Source: Anastrepha obliqua
Lineage: Eukaryota > Arthropoda > Insecta > Diptera > Tephritidae
NCBI RefSeq assembly: GCF_027943255.1
Contig: NC_072892.1
Coordinates: forward strand, 120,731,792-120,795,791
Reading direction: 5' to 3'
Length of the DNA stretch: 64,000 nucleotides
The notes beneath the pieces were generated by a model. It was not told the DNA's origin. It ran no database searches and worked only from the letters and a program-made list of their open reading frames with translations. Shown here one piece after another: positions 20,894 to 31,734 of this stretch. The position numbers were made by a program, and so were the translations under genes. Positions within the stretch are counted from its first letter, which is position 1. Every line of letters begins with the position of its first letter.

Positions 20894-23278
20894 TTTTTAA
20901 GGTTTGTACTACCTAAAAGAGAGGTGAGTGCAATAAAACTAGTGCCATATATACGTGTTATGCCCGGGGATTTTCAGCCATGTGTTAAAGTGCAAGCTTC
21001 AAGCAGCTCAAAAATCGTGTTGATCTTTTACAAGTATTTTTGCTAAAAGCCAAATCGGAATAGTTGAATAAGTGAATAAACCTCTGCTACACTAAAGCTG
21101 AATAATACTTTGAAACTAAATTTTACCTGCATGGGCAATAATAAACTGCACCGAATATACTTATGTTTTCTCATCTACTTCACTATAGTTTAGCGCTCGC
21201 CAGTTCAAGGTCGATTAGGTCAAATAACAAAATATACTGAAATGCTTTAAGAACTTACGCTGACATTGACTATATTTGCTAAGTGAATATTAAATTGGCT
21301 ACCATTTCGGAATATATTGTTGATTAATAATGGACAAAATGATTTTTAATAGCCCACTTTGTGTAACAACAATCACAATCCTCACTAATTTCATATATCA
21401 TTAGCATGAAACCACTACAGCAAATGTTTTAATGACAATAATAAATAATAAATTATGGCTCCACTTAGTAGCAATTATATTGGATATCATAGAAATAATC
21501 CGTTTCTGCAAATAATTATATATAATATATTATACACTATACACACATACATATGTGCGGTCGAAGGTAGAAAAAGTTTGCTGAATTTAGTTAGGGACAG
21601 TAAGAGAAGCAGTGATTAACTCAAGTGTAATGAAATGTCAATGACAATACCCATTGATTGGCTAAAGATGGTTGTATATAGTAGCTGCGTAAATTACATA
21701 TTTACATATGTGCTAAATAAATGTACACGTGTACCACACTTTGAGTGACTAACGTGCACGAATTACACACGAAATATGTATGTCCGTTAATCATACGCCA
21801 TGCTGGTCCAATAGTATTTCGCACCTGCTCTTAAACCATATGGCGCCATACGACTAATGTAAATAAATTAAATGTGTAGGTATGTAAATTGCACCGTCAA
21901 TGTACATATTATAGAATATAATCAGATTATGATTAAAAACATCCGCTGAAGCGGATATGTGTATGAAAGCCGATGGCTGTTTGGGTGAAGAACGAATCAA
22001 ACTGTGGCGTCACGTTGCGTTAAAGCCAATTAATATTTATAATAATAATAAATATAGTGAACAAGTTATTAAGATAGCCGAAGTTGAGTAGTTCATTGTC
22101 CCTAGTAATATCACAATGCAAGGAGTGTGCACTAAGCAGACTGTATATATTTTCATTTTCATTGTGCTGAATAAACTAAAATCAATATTTGCATACCAAA
22201 TATCCGCGTGTTTACGTATACAAGAATACTATAAATATTTCACTTACCTTTAGTTATTCGTAAATATATATAGACATTTATATACAAGCATATCTACTGG
22301 ATATCCTGATGTGGCATTGATAAATGAAGCTAACTTTTTTGAAACGTGTTCCGTTGCTTACGCGGCAGCGTATTCCGTTTTCTCGTGCATTTATTTTTGT
22401 TAGTTTTTAGTTGCTATCTAAAGGAGCGCGCACGGCAAGGCAAAAATATTTGTGGCTTAAACAAATGATAGCGACACAGCAGGAAGGAATTTAGTTAACA
22501 GCGAAGCATAGAAAATAAGGTTGAAAATATTTATAAATAAATAAGACAAACTGTAAAAAAGAAATCTTATGGACTAAATATGCAAAGGATTTGTAGTATT
22601 TTTTGCGGCAGCAAGGCAGCAGTAAGGTTGGTGCAAACACAATAATGCCAAACCAACTTGCCAAGAGCTGAAGCGTGGAATAAAAACTGTATTACATGAA
22701 AAGTAAAAATAATGGCATTGCTCGTTAGGTGCAAAAAAACAAGAAATTCTAGTTTTGAGTATAATGGGCGCACATTTTTCAATTATTTAAATATTCCAAA
22801 TCAGAAATAGGGATCGAATTTCCTTAGGATCTTTGGATCATTCGGTTGGCGATTGTAAACACACAAATGTACAATATTACTATCACAAATGCTACTTAGA
22901 ACGCAGATTTCTCTACAAATATTCACACGGAAAATTCGGCATGTTCAATTACACTCTAAACTTGTAGGCTTGCCATGTCAGAGCGGCAGTAAATATAAGT
23001 GATGAAAGCAGCCTTACTGTGCTGGAAGTGAACATATCCACATGAAAATTTAAACTTTTTATCTGGAGATATGGACAAAATGAGGATAAAAAGCGCATTC
23101 AGAAAATTTATATGCTATGTAATTCCTAGAAATAAAAGTTCAAAAATTCTGCCAAATTTCCAGCTTTAACGAGTTAGTTGAATGTGTCAAGGTTATTAAA
23201 TTGTTAGTGCAATACCAGGTAATGAGCTAATTTATTGTGGTTAAGAAATAAATTGAAGTCAGTGTAAGTATCTACTAA
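20894..23278. other. unassigned AT-rich DNA
   Basis: 2.4 kb with no recognised gene or element. It contains scattered TATA/ATACAT runs (21530-21560, 22265-22285) and only short open frames. Confidence 0.45.
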
Positions 23279-23600
23279 ATATATATATATATAATTGGCG
23301 GGTACACCCTTTTTGGGTGTTAGGCTGAGCTCGTCCTTCTATTTATGGTATGCCTCTTGAAGTTGTTCCACAAATGGAGGGACCAACAGTTTCAAGACGA
23401 CTCCCAACGGCACATATTTTTATGAGGAGCTTTTTCATGGCAGAAATAAACTCGGAGGCTTGCCATTGCCTGCCGAGGGGCGACCGCTATTAGAAAAATG
23501 TGTTTTCTTAATTTGGTGTTTCACCGAGATTCGATCCTACGTTCTCTCTGTGAATTTCGAATGGTAGTTATACACCAACCCATTCGGCTACGGCGGCCAC
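23279..23600 (-). mobile_element. tRNA-derived SINE, copy 6, with (TA)n tail
   Basis: Full-length reverse copy. A (TA)n run at 23279-23292 abuts the 3' terminus AATTGGCGGGTACACCC. The hairpin ACACCCTTTTTGGGTGT is intact, and the head ends at 23600 (complement of GGCCGCCGTAGCCGAATGGG). Confidence 0.88.
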
Positions 23601-23859
23601 CTACTAAATACCATTCTTTAATTTGACTTACTGTAAAGGATCACTTTGTATCTCTGGAATTTGAGGTGCACTTATAATTTAATTACACTCTGCATTTTAT
23701 TTCAGCTTTCTGTTCACTTATTGTAGTTTGCTTATCGGTTGACTGAAGGAGCCACCTTACAAGTTAAAGCTTCTGAACGGTGAATGCATATTTGCAATTA
23801 AGAGCTGTGTTAGATTTCACTGACAAGGTGAAGTCCGGAATAATCAAGACTGGCTTCAT

Positions 23860-25090
23860 AAAAATGGTTTTGATGGCGCCATCTTTTCAATGAGTTAGTG
23901 CGTTGGAAGTTACATCCATAGCTGACTTCCAGTAAAAACTTCGTGACATTTGCTTTAGTGGAAGCGAAGTTATTGCGTCTAAAGTGTCAGTATGTTTGTG
24001 TCATCGGTACAAAAATGAGTTTCGAAGAAAGAATTAATATCAAATTTTGTTTTAAAATCGGTAAAACGTTTACCGAAACATTTGAACTGATGAAAAAAGT
24101 TTATGGCGATGATCATCTATCTCGTGTGAGAGTTCATGAGTGGTTATACCGGTTTAAGAGATGTTTGTGAGGACATAAATGGCAATGAACATACGGTCCG
24201 ACCCAAATCAATAATCACCGAAAGCTCCATCGAAATTGTATGTAAATTTATCAAAAATGAACCGAAATCATCTTTGAAATTCATGGAATCGGAGTTAAAT
24301 ATCTCCAAATTATCGATTTATTGCTTTTTAACTGATCATTTGTGCTTACGAAAAGTCTGTGCACGTTTCATTCCGCACAAGTTAACTGAGGACCAAAATT
24401 TGTTCAGAATTCAACATTTGAAAGACCTCGAGATCTTCCTTTAAAACATTGTAACTGGTGATGAAACGTGGTGTTCCAACATGAACCTGAAACTAAGCGT
24501 CAAAGTGCCGAATAGAAGGCCCCAGACGAACCACCACCCAAAAAATCGCGTTTGGAGAAGTCAAAAATCAAGTCGATGCTCATTTGTTTTTACGATTCTA
24601 AGAGAATCGTGCGCAAGGAGTTCGTGTTAACGAACCAAATCGTCAATGTAATTTCCTATCTTGACTTTTGAAGCATTTGCGATGCAAATTCATCGAATTC
24701 GCGCTGAGTACTGCGTAGGAGGAAGCTGACGCTTATTGCATAATAATGCACCATCTCATCGGTCCACTCTTGTAACTGATTTTTTGACTAGAAATCGCAT
24801 TTTAACCATCACTTCCTGTAATTTTTACCTATTCAGAAAATTTCATTTGGCAATAAAAGTAAAACGTTTTGCGTACGTAGAGGCCATCCAAAAGGCTAAC
24901 ACCGACATCCTGAGAGACAATCCCGTCAATGACCTGAAACACTCTTTTGAAAAGTTTTTAGATCGCGCAAAATAGTGGGGACTATTTTGAATAAAGAAAT
25001 TCAAAGTTATCAGAACAAAGCTTCTGTCGTCTCTATTTTCGCTCAGTCTTATAGGCGGATTACTTTTCATGTTATATTTTGTCCCGTATT
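23860..25090 (+). mobile_element. mariner remnant (plus strand)
   Basis: A rightward mariner carrying the pseudogene at 24015-24994. The approximate limits come from the untranslated flanks; I could not find a convincing inverted repeat pair or TA duplication, so the boundaries are soft. Confidence 0.7.
24015..24994 (+). pseudogene. mariner transposase pseudogene with two Asp-to-Asn changes
   Basis: Almost the whole gene is present. The start MSFEERINIKFCFKIGKTFT at 24015 leads to VYGDDHLSRVRVHEW and a frameshift near 24160. The next frame carries NEHTVRPKSIITESSIEIVC, LNISKLSIYCFLTDHLCLRK and VCARFIPHKLTEDQN. A stop at 24444 precedes VTGDETW (first Asp). The second Asp block reads LHNNAPSHRSTLVTDF instead of HDNAPSH. 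The third reads SCNFYLF instead of PCDFYLF, with about ten codons missing just before it. The end is GDYFE followed by a stop at 24994. Catalysis is impossible. Confidence 0.88.
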
Positions 25091-25118
25091 TTAACCTATC
25101 ACATTCTTGTAGGTACGA

Positions 25119-26041
25119 GGTAGCGCAAAATTAGTTATCCTATTGGAATATTTAGACTTTTTGCAAATGGCATCATATACCTGTATGAATTATATTTGAG
25201 ACTTGTGAACTAGACAGCTTCAAAATATGAATAGACAAGCATGGGAGTGCGAGTTGAAATAAAGATTGCAGATTAGTTATTAGTTAAGGGGGCTTCAACA
25301 AGCTCCAAAAAATCGATTTTTTCGAGGATTTTTGTGGGAAGGAAAGAAAAATTCGATTGAAATGAAACTTCCAGGTTTTATTGTTATATATTTCAACAGT
25401 CTTCTCAAATGTTTTCACTAAAATATTTGTCATATTATGCCTGGTGCAAGCAATTTGCCGAGGCGGCTCGAGTGTGCATGTGACGTGCGGCGGGAAAGGT
25501 GCAGGTCGCAATTTTCATCTGAAACCAAAAACCCAGTATAGCTTCTAGTTAAACCAAGGAAATTAAACAAAAAGTGAGAAATTCAACAATTTTTCGCTAA
25601 TTAAAAAAAATTCATTTTTTTGGAAAAACAAATTCACTTTAGATTGTTTAAAAAGTGGGTTAAACATAACTTTCTTAAGGTTTTTTAGGTTCAACTAGAA
25701 GAGAATTTAGTTCCGAATACAATCAATGTTATCTCGTTTCGATAGGACGCTTAACTTTTTCCCTATCTTTCCCGCCAATTAGGAAAAAGCGTAAAAATAA
25801 AAAACCGAGAAATCCCATTTCGGGCGATCCGGCCGCTCGTATACCTGCTCGACGCTTGCTCATAATTTCTTCTGTAACTTCGAAAATATTTTGAGTTTGC
25901 TTCTGAAATTTTGAGGACACATTTTTGGATAGTTTGGGAAGACATTTATGCAAAAAAAATCGATTTTTTAAAGCCTCTAAAGCAGGCTCTCCCCCTTAAG
26001 AGTTTTTCAAACATAAAATTGAATGATTAATTTTAGTGGCT
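25119..26041 (+). mobile_element. MITE 'GGTGGCGCAAAAT' family, split by a TTAA element
   Basis: The left part 25119-25287 begins GGTAGCGCAAAATTAG and continues with TTGCAAATGGC, TGAACTAGACAGCT and AAATAAAGATT. The right part, from 26000, reads GAGTTTTTCAAAC and then TTGAATGATTAATTTT with GTGGC, matching the right end of the complete copy at 46504-46712. Between them lies the TTAA-flanked element at 25288-25995. Confidence 0.75.
25288..25995. mobile_element. TTAA-flanked non-autonomous element
   Basis: 708 bp bounded by TTAA at 25284-25287 and 25996-25999. The ends are GGGGG and CCCCC. Subterminal copies of AAAAAATCGATTTTTT, itself a palindrome, occur near both ends (25308-25323 and 25955-25972). 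TTAA target duplication is the hallmark of piggyBac-type elements, so a piggyBac-like MITE is the best guess. No transposase reading frame is recognised inside; the central part is moderately GC-rich (GTGACGTGCGGCGGG). Confidence 0.75.
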
Positions 26042-27050
26042 TTATTTTATAACCCAAATGTTTATTTGTATCGTTTAGTGTTAAAAGATGCAACTTTTCA
26101 CGATAGCACCGCAGTATCCAGCCCTTGAAAGTGCTACACTATTGATTGATCAGTGTGATTAGACAGGTTAGAACGAGGCCATCCACGAGTATATTGGTAA
26201 AAACCTGGCAGTTTGTGGCCTCTAATTGTAAAGCTATGGTATTTGAGGTTCGATTAAAATCAAAACAAAAAACGAAGTAAAGGCTGATGTTTTGTGGTGT
26301 AAATCTGTGCCATTTTATCACTCTAACCAATACTCGTAATTCATTTCTTATTTATTACTAAGCGAGTTTGTACTGTAAGACCTTTTAGTCATTTATAATA
26401 TAATATATACCTGTACTATGCACAAGTAATATTTATAGCTTTTATAAACAAGCTCAAATGTTTATGTTATAAACATAATAATCCCTCTGCAATGTACTTA
26501 AAAGTGTATTTATTATATGACATATATTATACATTTTGTGTTTTTGCAAGAGGGAAATATTATTTTTAGTAAATACTCCGTTGCAAAGTAATAAAATCAG
26601 TTACTGAAGTAATAAAATCAGTGACGAGTTTAAAACAAATATCATATCAAAATAAATAAAATAGGCAACCGAAGATTACAACTTTGTACAAGAATTATAA
26701 ACATTCGATACCTTTAATTTGAAATTTAAAACTTTTTAATTTGGGATAAAAAATAATTAAAAAAAACTAGACCTGCTTCTTTTTTGATTTAAACTCGAAA
26801 GCCTTTGGTTTACTTCCATGGCATATCATATGTTATTTTTAACATTTACTCCGCATATGACAGAAAATATTTATACGCACCTACATATGAATATGGGAAT
26901 GAGGAGGAATGTATTGTAGATTCCTGTACGAAAATTCTGCCTAACAAAATAAGAATAAAAATGTTATCTGTGGTCTCTATTTTGTTCACAAAGCACCCTG
27001 AAGTATTTTGTATTAGTTCTTATATTTGTAACTACGTCTTTAACTATTAA
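26042..27050. other. unassigned AT-rich DNA
   Basis: About 1 kb with no recognised element or gene. Short open frames only. Confidence 0.4.
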
Positions 27051-27871
27051 TATTGGGTTGGGGAATAAGTTCGTAGCATTTTTACCGATGACTTTTATTT
27101 AAACAAAAAACAATAATTTTAACAATAAGTTAAACAATTATTATATACTAGCAAACCCGGCCCCCTTCGCTGGGCACACTAAAATAGAATAGATATGGTT
27201 TAGAACAGAAAATATATGGTTTTCATATTTATTTCTTTATTCTTCATTCAAGCGCTTTGGCATAAACAATATTTTTTGTTTTTCTATTTGTTTTTGAGTA
27301 AATATAAAATATAAATTGAAAATCAGGAAAAAAGAAGATTGTTTTTAAATTTCAAATCAACGCATATGAATAAACAATCGTCTTTTTTCCTGATCATCCA
27401 TGAATTTTTCGTTTCAATTTATATGTTTTATTAAGCATTGGAGCTTTTTTAACCATTATCCATTTATATTTTTCAAAAAAAAAAAAAACGAAAAAAATTG
27501 TTTTTTCCACGAACACATAATTTCATTCGGATTTCACAATAAATTCTCAAATTTCGTAAGAAATTATTCACTGTTCCAAAATCCACTCCAAAAAAATTCA
27601 CAAACAATTTTTACATTTTGCACTTACGTTTTTTCCTTATGGCATCCAAATCAGAAAGAAATATTGACACATTGTAACTCACACTGTCAATTTGACAGTT
27701 CAGTTCCGCCCCAAGCGTTAAAAAAGTAAGCGACATTATGGCTGGTTCAAAAGAACGCTGTACCCGTTGCCAGTGCTCCGAATTACAACCAAACTTTACG
27801 AAACCCATTTTCAATACTTACTTAACAATGTGCATAAGTTTGGTTTAATTCGGTGCAAAGACACGGCGGGT

Positions 27872-28510
27872 CCACGTTTTGGCATATATTTCGAGACCCT
27901 AGTCATCAATAGGTATGAAAATTACCCCGTATTAAAGCACTTATCAACAGCTTTCATTTGATACCCATATTGTACATACACAACCAACCACGTTTTGACC
28001 TATATCTCGAGACCCCAGTCACGGAGCGGCATGAAAAATACTCTGTACTAAGGCATTCACCAACAGCTTCAATTTGATACCCATATTGTACAAACACATT
28101 CTAGGGTCCACGTTTTGGTCTCTATCTCGAGACCCTAGTCACGGAGCGGTATGAAAAATACCCTGAACTAAAGCATTCACCAACAGCTTTCATTTGATAC
28201 CCATATTGTACATACACAACCAAAGGTTACCCGGGTCCACGTTTTGACCTATATCTCGAGACCCCAGTCACGTAGCAGCATGAAAAATACTCTGTACTAA
28301 GGCATTCACCAACAGCTTCAATTTGATACCCATATTGTACAAACACATTCTAGGGTCCACGTGTTGGTCTCTATCTCGAGACCCTAGTCATGGAGCGGCA
28401 TGAAAAATACTCTGAACTAAAGCATTCACCAACAGCTTCCATTTGATACCCATATTGTACATACACATCCGAAGGTTATCCGGGTCCACGTTTTGACCTA
28501 TATCTCGAGC
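27872..28510. repeat. higher-order tandem repeat inside the Helitron
   Basis: Units begin with CCACGTTTTG at 27872, 27988, 28108, 28237, 28357 and 28486, giving spacings of 116, 120, 129, 120 and 129 bp. Units alternate between a type with GACCTATATCTCGAGACCCC and one with GTCTCTATCTCGAGACCCTA, so the larger period is a 249 bp dimer present about twice. Each unit contains the palindrome TCTCGAGA and the phrase TTTGATACCCATATTGTAC. Confidence 0.88.
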
Positions 28511-28803
28511 CCTATCCACCAATAGGTATCCAAACTATACAGAAACCATCTTCAATACCTTCTTAGAAATGTGTGTAAGTTTGGTTTAATTCGGTGCAGA
28601 CACGGCCGGTTAGCGAACACACACAAAAAGTTGACTTTATTTTATATATACGATTTTTTTCAGTTTGTGTCCGAAAAATCCAAATATCTTACAGAACCCT
28701 ATTCTTTTCCAAAATAAAATGCAATCCATGTTACTCTTGGATAATGTAGTTTTCGAATGATGAAAGAATTTTTAAAATCGGTCCAGTAGTTTTTGAGCCT
28801 ATT

Positions 28804-28838
28804 CGTTACAAACAAACAAACAAACAAACAAACAAACA
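28804..28838. repeat. (CAAA)n microsatellite in the Helitron
   Basis: About eight CAAA units, 30 bp inside the Helitron 5' terminus. Confidence 0.9.
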
Positions 28839-28868
28839 AAGTTTTCCTCTTTATAATATTAGTATAGA

Positions 28869-29602
28869 TATTCGGCGTTGTTTTTTACAACCTCTTCCCC
28901 CCTCTCGACCAATTTGTTGATGCCGTTCCACCAAAAATCCTATGGTCTGGTGTCACAGAAGTTGTTGAGCTAGTTTTTAAGGACCTCTCTGTTATAGAAC
29001 ATAACACCCTGCATATGCTTTAACGGAAAAGATGATAATCGGTCGGTGCAAGGTCAAGAGAATACGGTGGATGCTGAAGGACCTCTCATTCGAGCTCTTG
29101 GAATGCGGTTTTGACATATTGTGCAACAAAGGGCCTGGCAATGTCGTAAAAGTGTATGGTTTGAACATACGAATCAGGTCTTTTCAGTCAAATAGCCTCA
29201 TCCAAGCAGTGTAGTTGGGCAATGCAGAGCTTTTTGTTGACCGTGGCATTCTTATCGAGCATTTCCCAGTGCACCATCCAGTCCCTGACTCTCCGCTTTG
29301 GCGTATCTCCTGGAGCCACTCACTCTTTTCTTTGCTTTATATTGATGTATAGGCGCCATTTCTCATCTTCCGTTACAATTCAGTACAAAAAGCGTTGTTT
29401 TGGACCACGTGTTGCTCGATAGCGGGCGAAATGCTGAGAAACAATTTGAAGGCGACTTTTTTTCTTTTTTACGTTGAACTCGTGAGGCACCCAGTCTCCC
29501 TATTTTTTGATAAAACTCATTGAATGAAGGTTATTGAGAGTCGTTTTATGATTGTAGTTCACTTTTTCCGCCAATTCACGACGAGTTTGGCGAAACGCTA
29601 TG
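28869..29602 (-). pseudogene. mariner transposase pseudogene, 3' end cut off by the Helitron
   Basis: Visible blocks are TRRELAEKVNYNHKTTLNNL (second HTH), WVPHEFNVKKKK, VTEDEKWRLYINIKQRKEWL (first Asp), a degraded YDIARPFVAQYVKTAFQELE (second Asp), HPPYSLDLAPTDYHLF (third Asp, 34 residues later), then NKLVERGEEVVKNNAEY. All three Asp residues remain, but stops and frameshifts occur. The first HTH is absent: the right inverted repeat runs almost directly into TRRELA. The Helitron inserted within the last few codons. Confidence 0.82.
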
Positions 29603-29623
29603 AACTTATTTCCCAACCCAATA

Positions 29624-31269
29624 GTTTGATCACAGTTTGAGTAAGTTATTAAGAGAAGTTTAAATTGTAATATTCACTTCGCAGATGAATTGCCTCTATC
29701 AATATTTACCATATATTCGACCAATACTGATGGCGTATATCCTAAGCGTCCGAAGCGTACCTACAACTTTACTGTCAACTAAGTATAATTAACTCCGCCA
29801 TCACCTACATTGATTATAAGTATATGAAATGGTTTGTTAGTTGACCAGCGTAGCTTTTCAATTCCTGTCGCATGCATGCACCTGAATGTATGTTGCAGCA
29901 ATATACGCATATACTATATAGTATGTGTACACGCGTGTATGTATGGATATTTAGCTCTACATTTGCTTTATAATCTACACAAAGCCTACAAATCGGCAAA
30001 TATCTAAATTAGAAAATCTTCAAATCCTTCAACATTCGCATAGCCACAATTATTTGTTTACAGGCAGAAAATGCTTCTTACCCTACAACTGAGCAGCGCA
30101 TTACGTGACAAAATAAAGTCTGAGAAAATGCAAGGTATAAGCTTCAACAAAGGGGAAAGCTTATAAAAGAACAAAAAACAGAATAAAAATTGAAAAAAAT
30201 TAAGACATGTAAATAGCAGTCGTATAGATAAACAAATAAACAACCTGCCAAGCAGAATGCCAGTTGTCAAGCAGCAAGCAAATGGAGCAGCGCTGCTTCG
30301 AACTACTCTTTCACATATTCGTTTATTGTTTTGTTGTGAAAAAACGCAGCAGGTGTGCCGCACACGATTCCCCAGCAAGCCGGTGAGCCAGTTCCTTGCT
30401 TCAAAGTACTCGCGTATTTATCTTTCTTACATCCCTCACTTTGTTTTCCGTACTTATGTATGTGTGTACGTGTACATGTGTTGTGATATTTGCTGTGTGT
30501 CACCTTCGTCATGCGCCATTTATCCTGTTTGCACTGTCATTTCACATTTTCGCAATGTCTGCATATGAAAATTGAATTTGTTGCACAAACCCTTTTATCG
30601 GCCTCATATCCTCTTGTTTCTTTCGCATAACCATTTTGTTTATTTACTACTATTCTTTTTCGTTTTTATTTTCTTCTTTCTTTCTTTTTTTGTTTTTTTT
30701 TTTTTTTGTGTCAAGAACATAGCCCCTTTAACTGTTTTAATATTTATGCTGCTCACTTTGTGTTCATTTTTCTCTGATTAGTTGCGCTGCTCAAGCTCTT
30801 TTTCGTGGAAACTCACCACCTTCACGGCACGCTGTCATTTTTTTTAGAGCGCAAACTTCATACTAAGCTCTATGAATGCATGTGTAGGTATGTACGCTTG
30901 TGTATACTCTGTGTATGTGAAAAAATTTCACGTGCATGACAGCACTGTGCTTGTTCGAAAACGCGTCACACAGCGCACTCATCTATTGTAGATATTTGGG
31001 GCATAATGAGCGCTAGACGGAATCAGTTGCCATACGATAGTTGTAAAGGCGACCCACAGTACATATTTAAAGGTTTAGGATTTTGAGACCAAAAATAAAA
31101 TGTTTTTTTAACCGTTGGAATGGTTTCTTTTATTATAACCAAGTCGCTTGGCATCCTATTTTCAGAGGCATTAGATATTTTTCCAGTCTTGAGCAGAGTT
31201 ATACATATGTGTACTAACTTCTTGGTTTATAAATTAGCGAAATTGTTTAACGACGAAACAAAAATAATA
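29624..31269. other. unassigned
   Basis: No element or gene recognised. T-rich runs at 30640-30710 produce hydrophobic open frames that are composition artefacts. Confidence 0.45.
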
Positions 31270-31495
31270 CCTTCTACTCAAATATGAACGAGACGGTATC
31301 AATAAAACGGTCCGCGGATGACATATGGCAAAAATAATTTTTTTGTTTTTTGGTAGGACTGTTATAAGCTTACATGGCAAATTTCAGCGTGATATGTCAC
31401 ATAGTTTGTTTTCTGTGCTACTGTAAACAAGTCAAGCTCGAGTGTGTTCTTGGAATTCTCTTTTATGACTTCAATTGGCTCAAAATGTTTTCCAG
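31270..31495 (-). mobile_element. long-TIR mariner, one arm plus 3' gene end
   Basis: It starts right after TA at 31268-31269 with CCTTCTACTCAAATATGAAC and follows the left arm of 18684-18865 closely (ACGGTCCGCGGATGACATAT, GGTAGGACTGTTATAAGCTT, CTCGAGTGTGTT). It then enters the transposase C-terminus and breaks off at about 31495 against a LINE fragment. Confidence 0.88.
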
Positions 31496-31496
31496 T

Positions 31497-31690
31497 TCGA
31501 TGGGCTTTCGGATATGAGGATCATGTGTAGATGACTGCGCAGTCTGCAATGTCCTGTGAGAATATCCGTGCACACTCTCAGTTTATCCCTGGGGAGTGTT
31601 ATGAGTTTCAGTCTTCACAACTTCTGTATCTCCTTTTAACGTCTTTTAGGGCTCAGAAGTCGGTTTTCGATAGACGGTTAGTTTTGTTCC
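31497..31690 (-). mobile_element. LOA-like LINE fragment after RNase H
   Basis: On the minus strand it reads KLITLPRDKLRVCTDILTGH and CRLRSHLHMILISES, the region downstream of RNase H in LOA/I-type ORF2 proteins. A sister fragment lies at 43425-43700. Confidence 0.65.
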
Positions 31691-31701
31691 CCTAATGTAC
31701 A

Positions 31702-31731
31702 TTCTGCTCAAAATGAACGAGACGGTATCAA
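31702..31731 (-). mobile_element. tip of the long-TIR mariner arm
   Basis: TTCTGCTCAAAATGAACGAG followed by ACGGTATCAA repeats the outer tip of the mariner arm at 31270, in the same orientation, on the far side of the LINE fragment. Confidence 0.65.
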
Positions 31732-31734
31732 CCT

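Larger units (their letters stand above)
27148..28868 (-). mobile_element. Helitron (non-autonomous) with internal tandem repeats
   Basis: 1721 bp in reverse orientation. The 5' end on the minus strand is TCTATACTAATATTATAAAG (28868 downwards), preceded by A. The 3' end is CTAG at 27151-27148, followed by T, with a GC-rich imperfect hairpin (GCCCAGCGAAGGGGGC) about 10 nt upstream. A-to-T insertion, a 5' TC, a 3' CTAG and the terminal hairpin are the accepted Helitron features. It contains no helicase gene. Internal landmarks are a (CAAA)n run near the 5' end and a block of 116-129 bp repeats. Confidence 0.82.
27053..29621 (-). mobile_element. mariner element (DD34D) interrupted by a Helitron
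   Basis: The left end is TTGGGTTGGGGAATAAGTTC and the right end is its inverted match with a few changes. TA lies outside both (27051-27052 and 29622-29623). Removing the inserted Helitron leaves about 0.85 kb, shorter than a full mariner because the N-terminal part of the gene is missing next to the right end. The transposase remnant reads leftwards from about 29600 and its last codons lie on the far side of the Helitron. Confidence 0.9.

Noticed and set aside
27872..28510. CRISPR-like array
   Set aside because: Repeats are about 120 bp with no unique spacers and lie in a Helitron in a eukaryotic sequence.
28867..28870. Helitron 5' end placed by (CAAA)n alone
   Set aside because: The repeat is internal; the end is set by the TC next to A and by continuity of the mariner on the other side.
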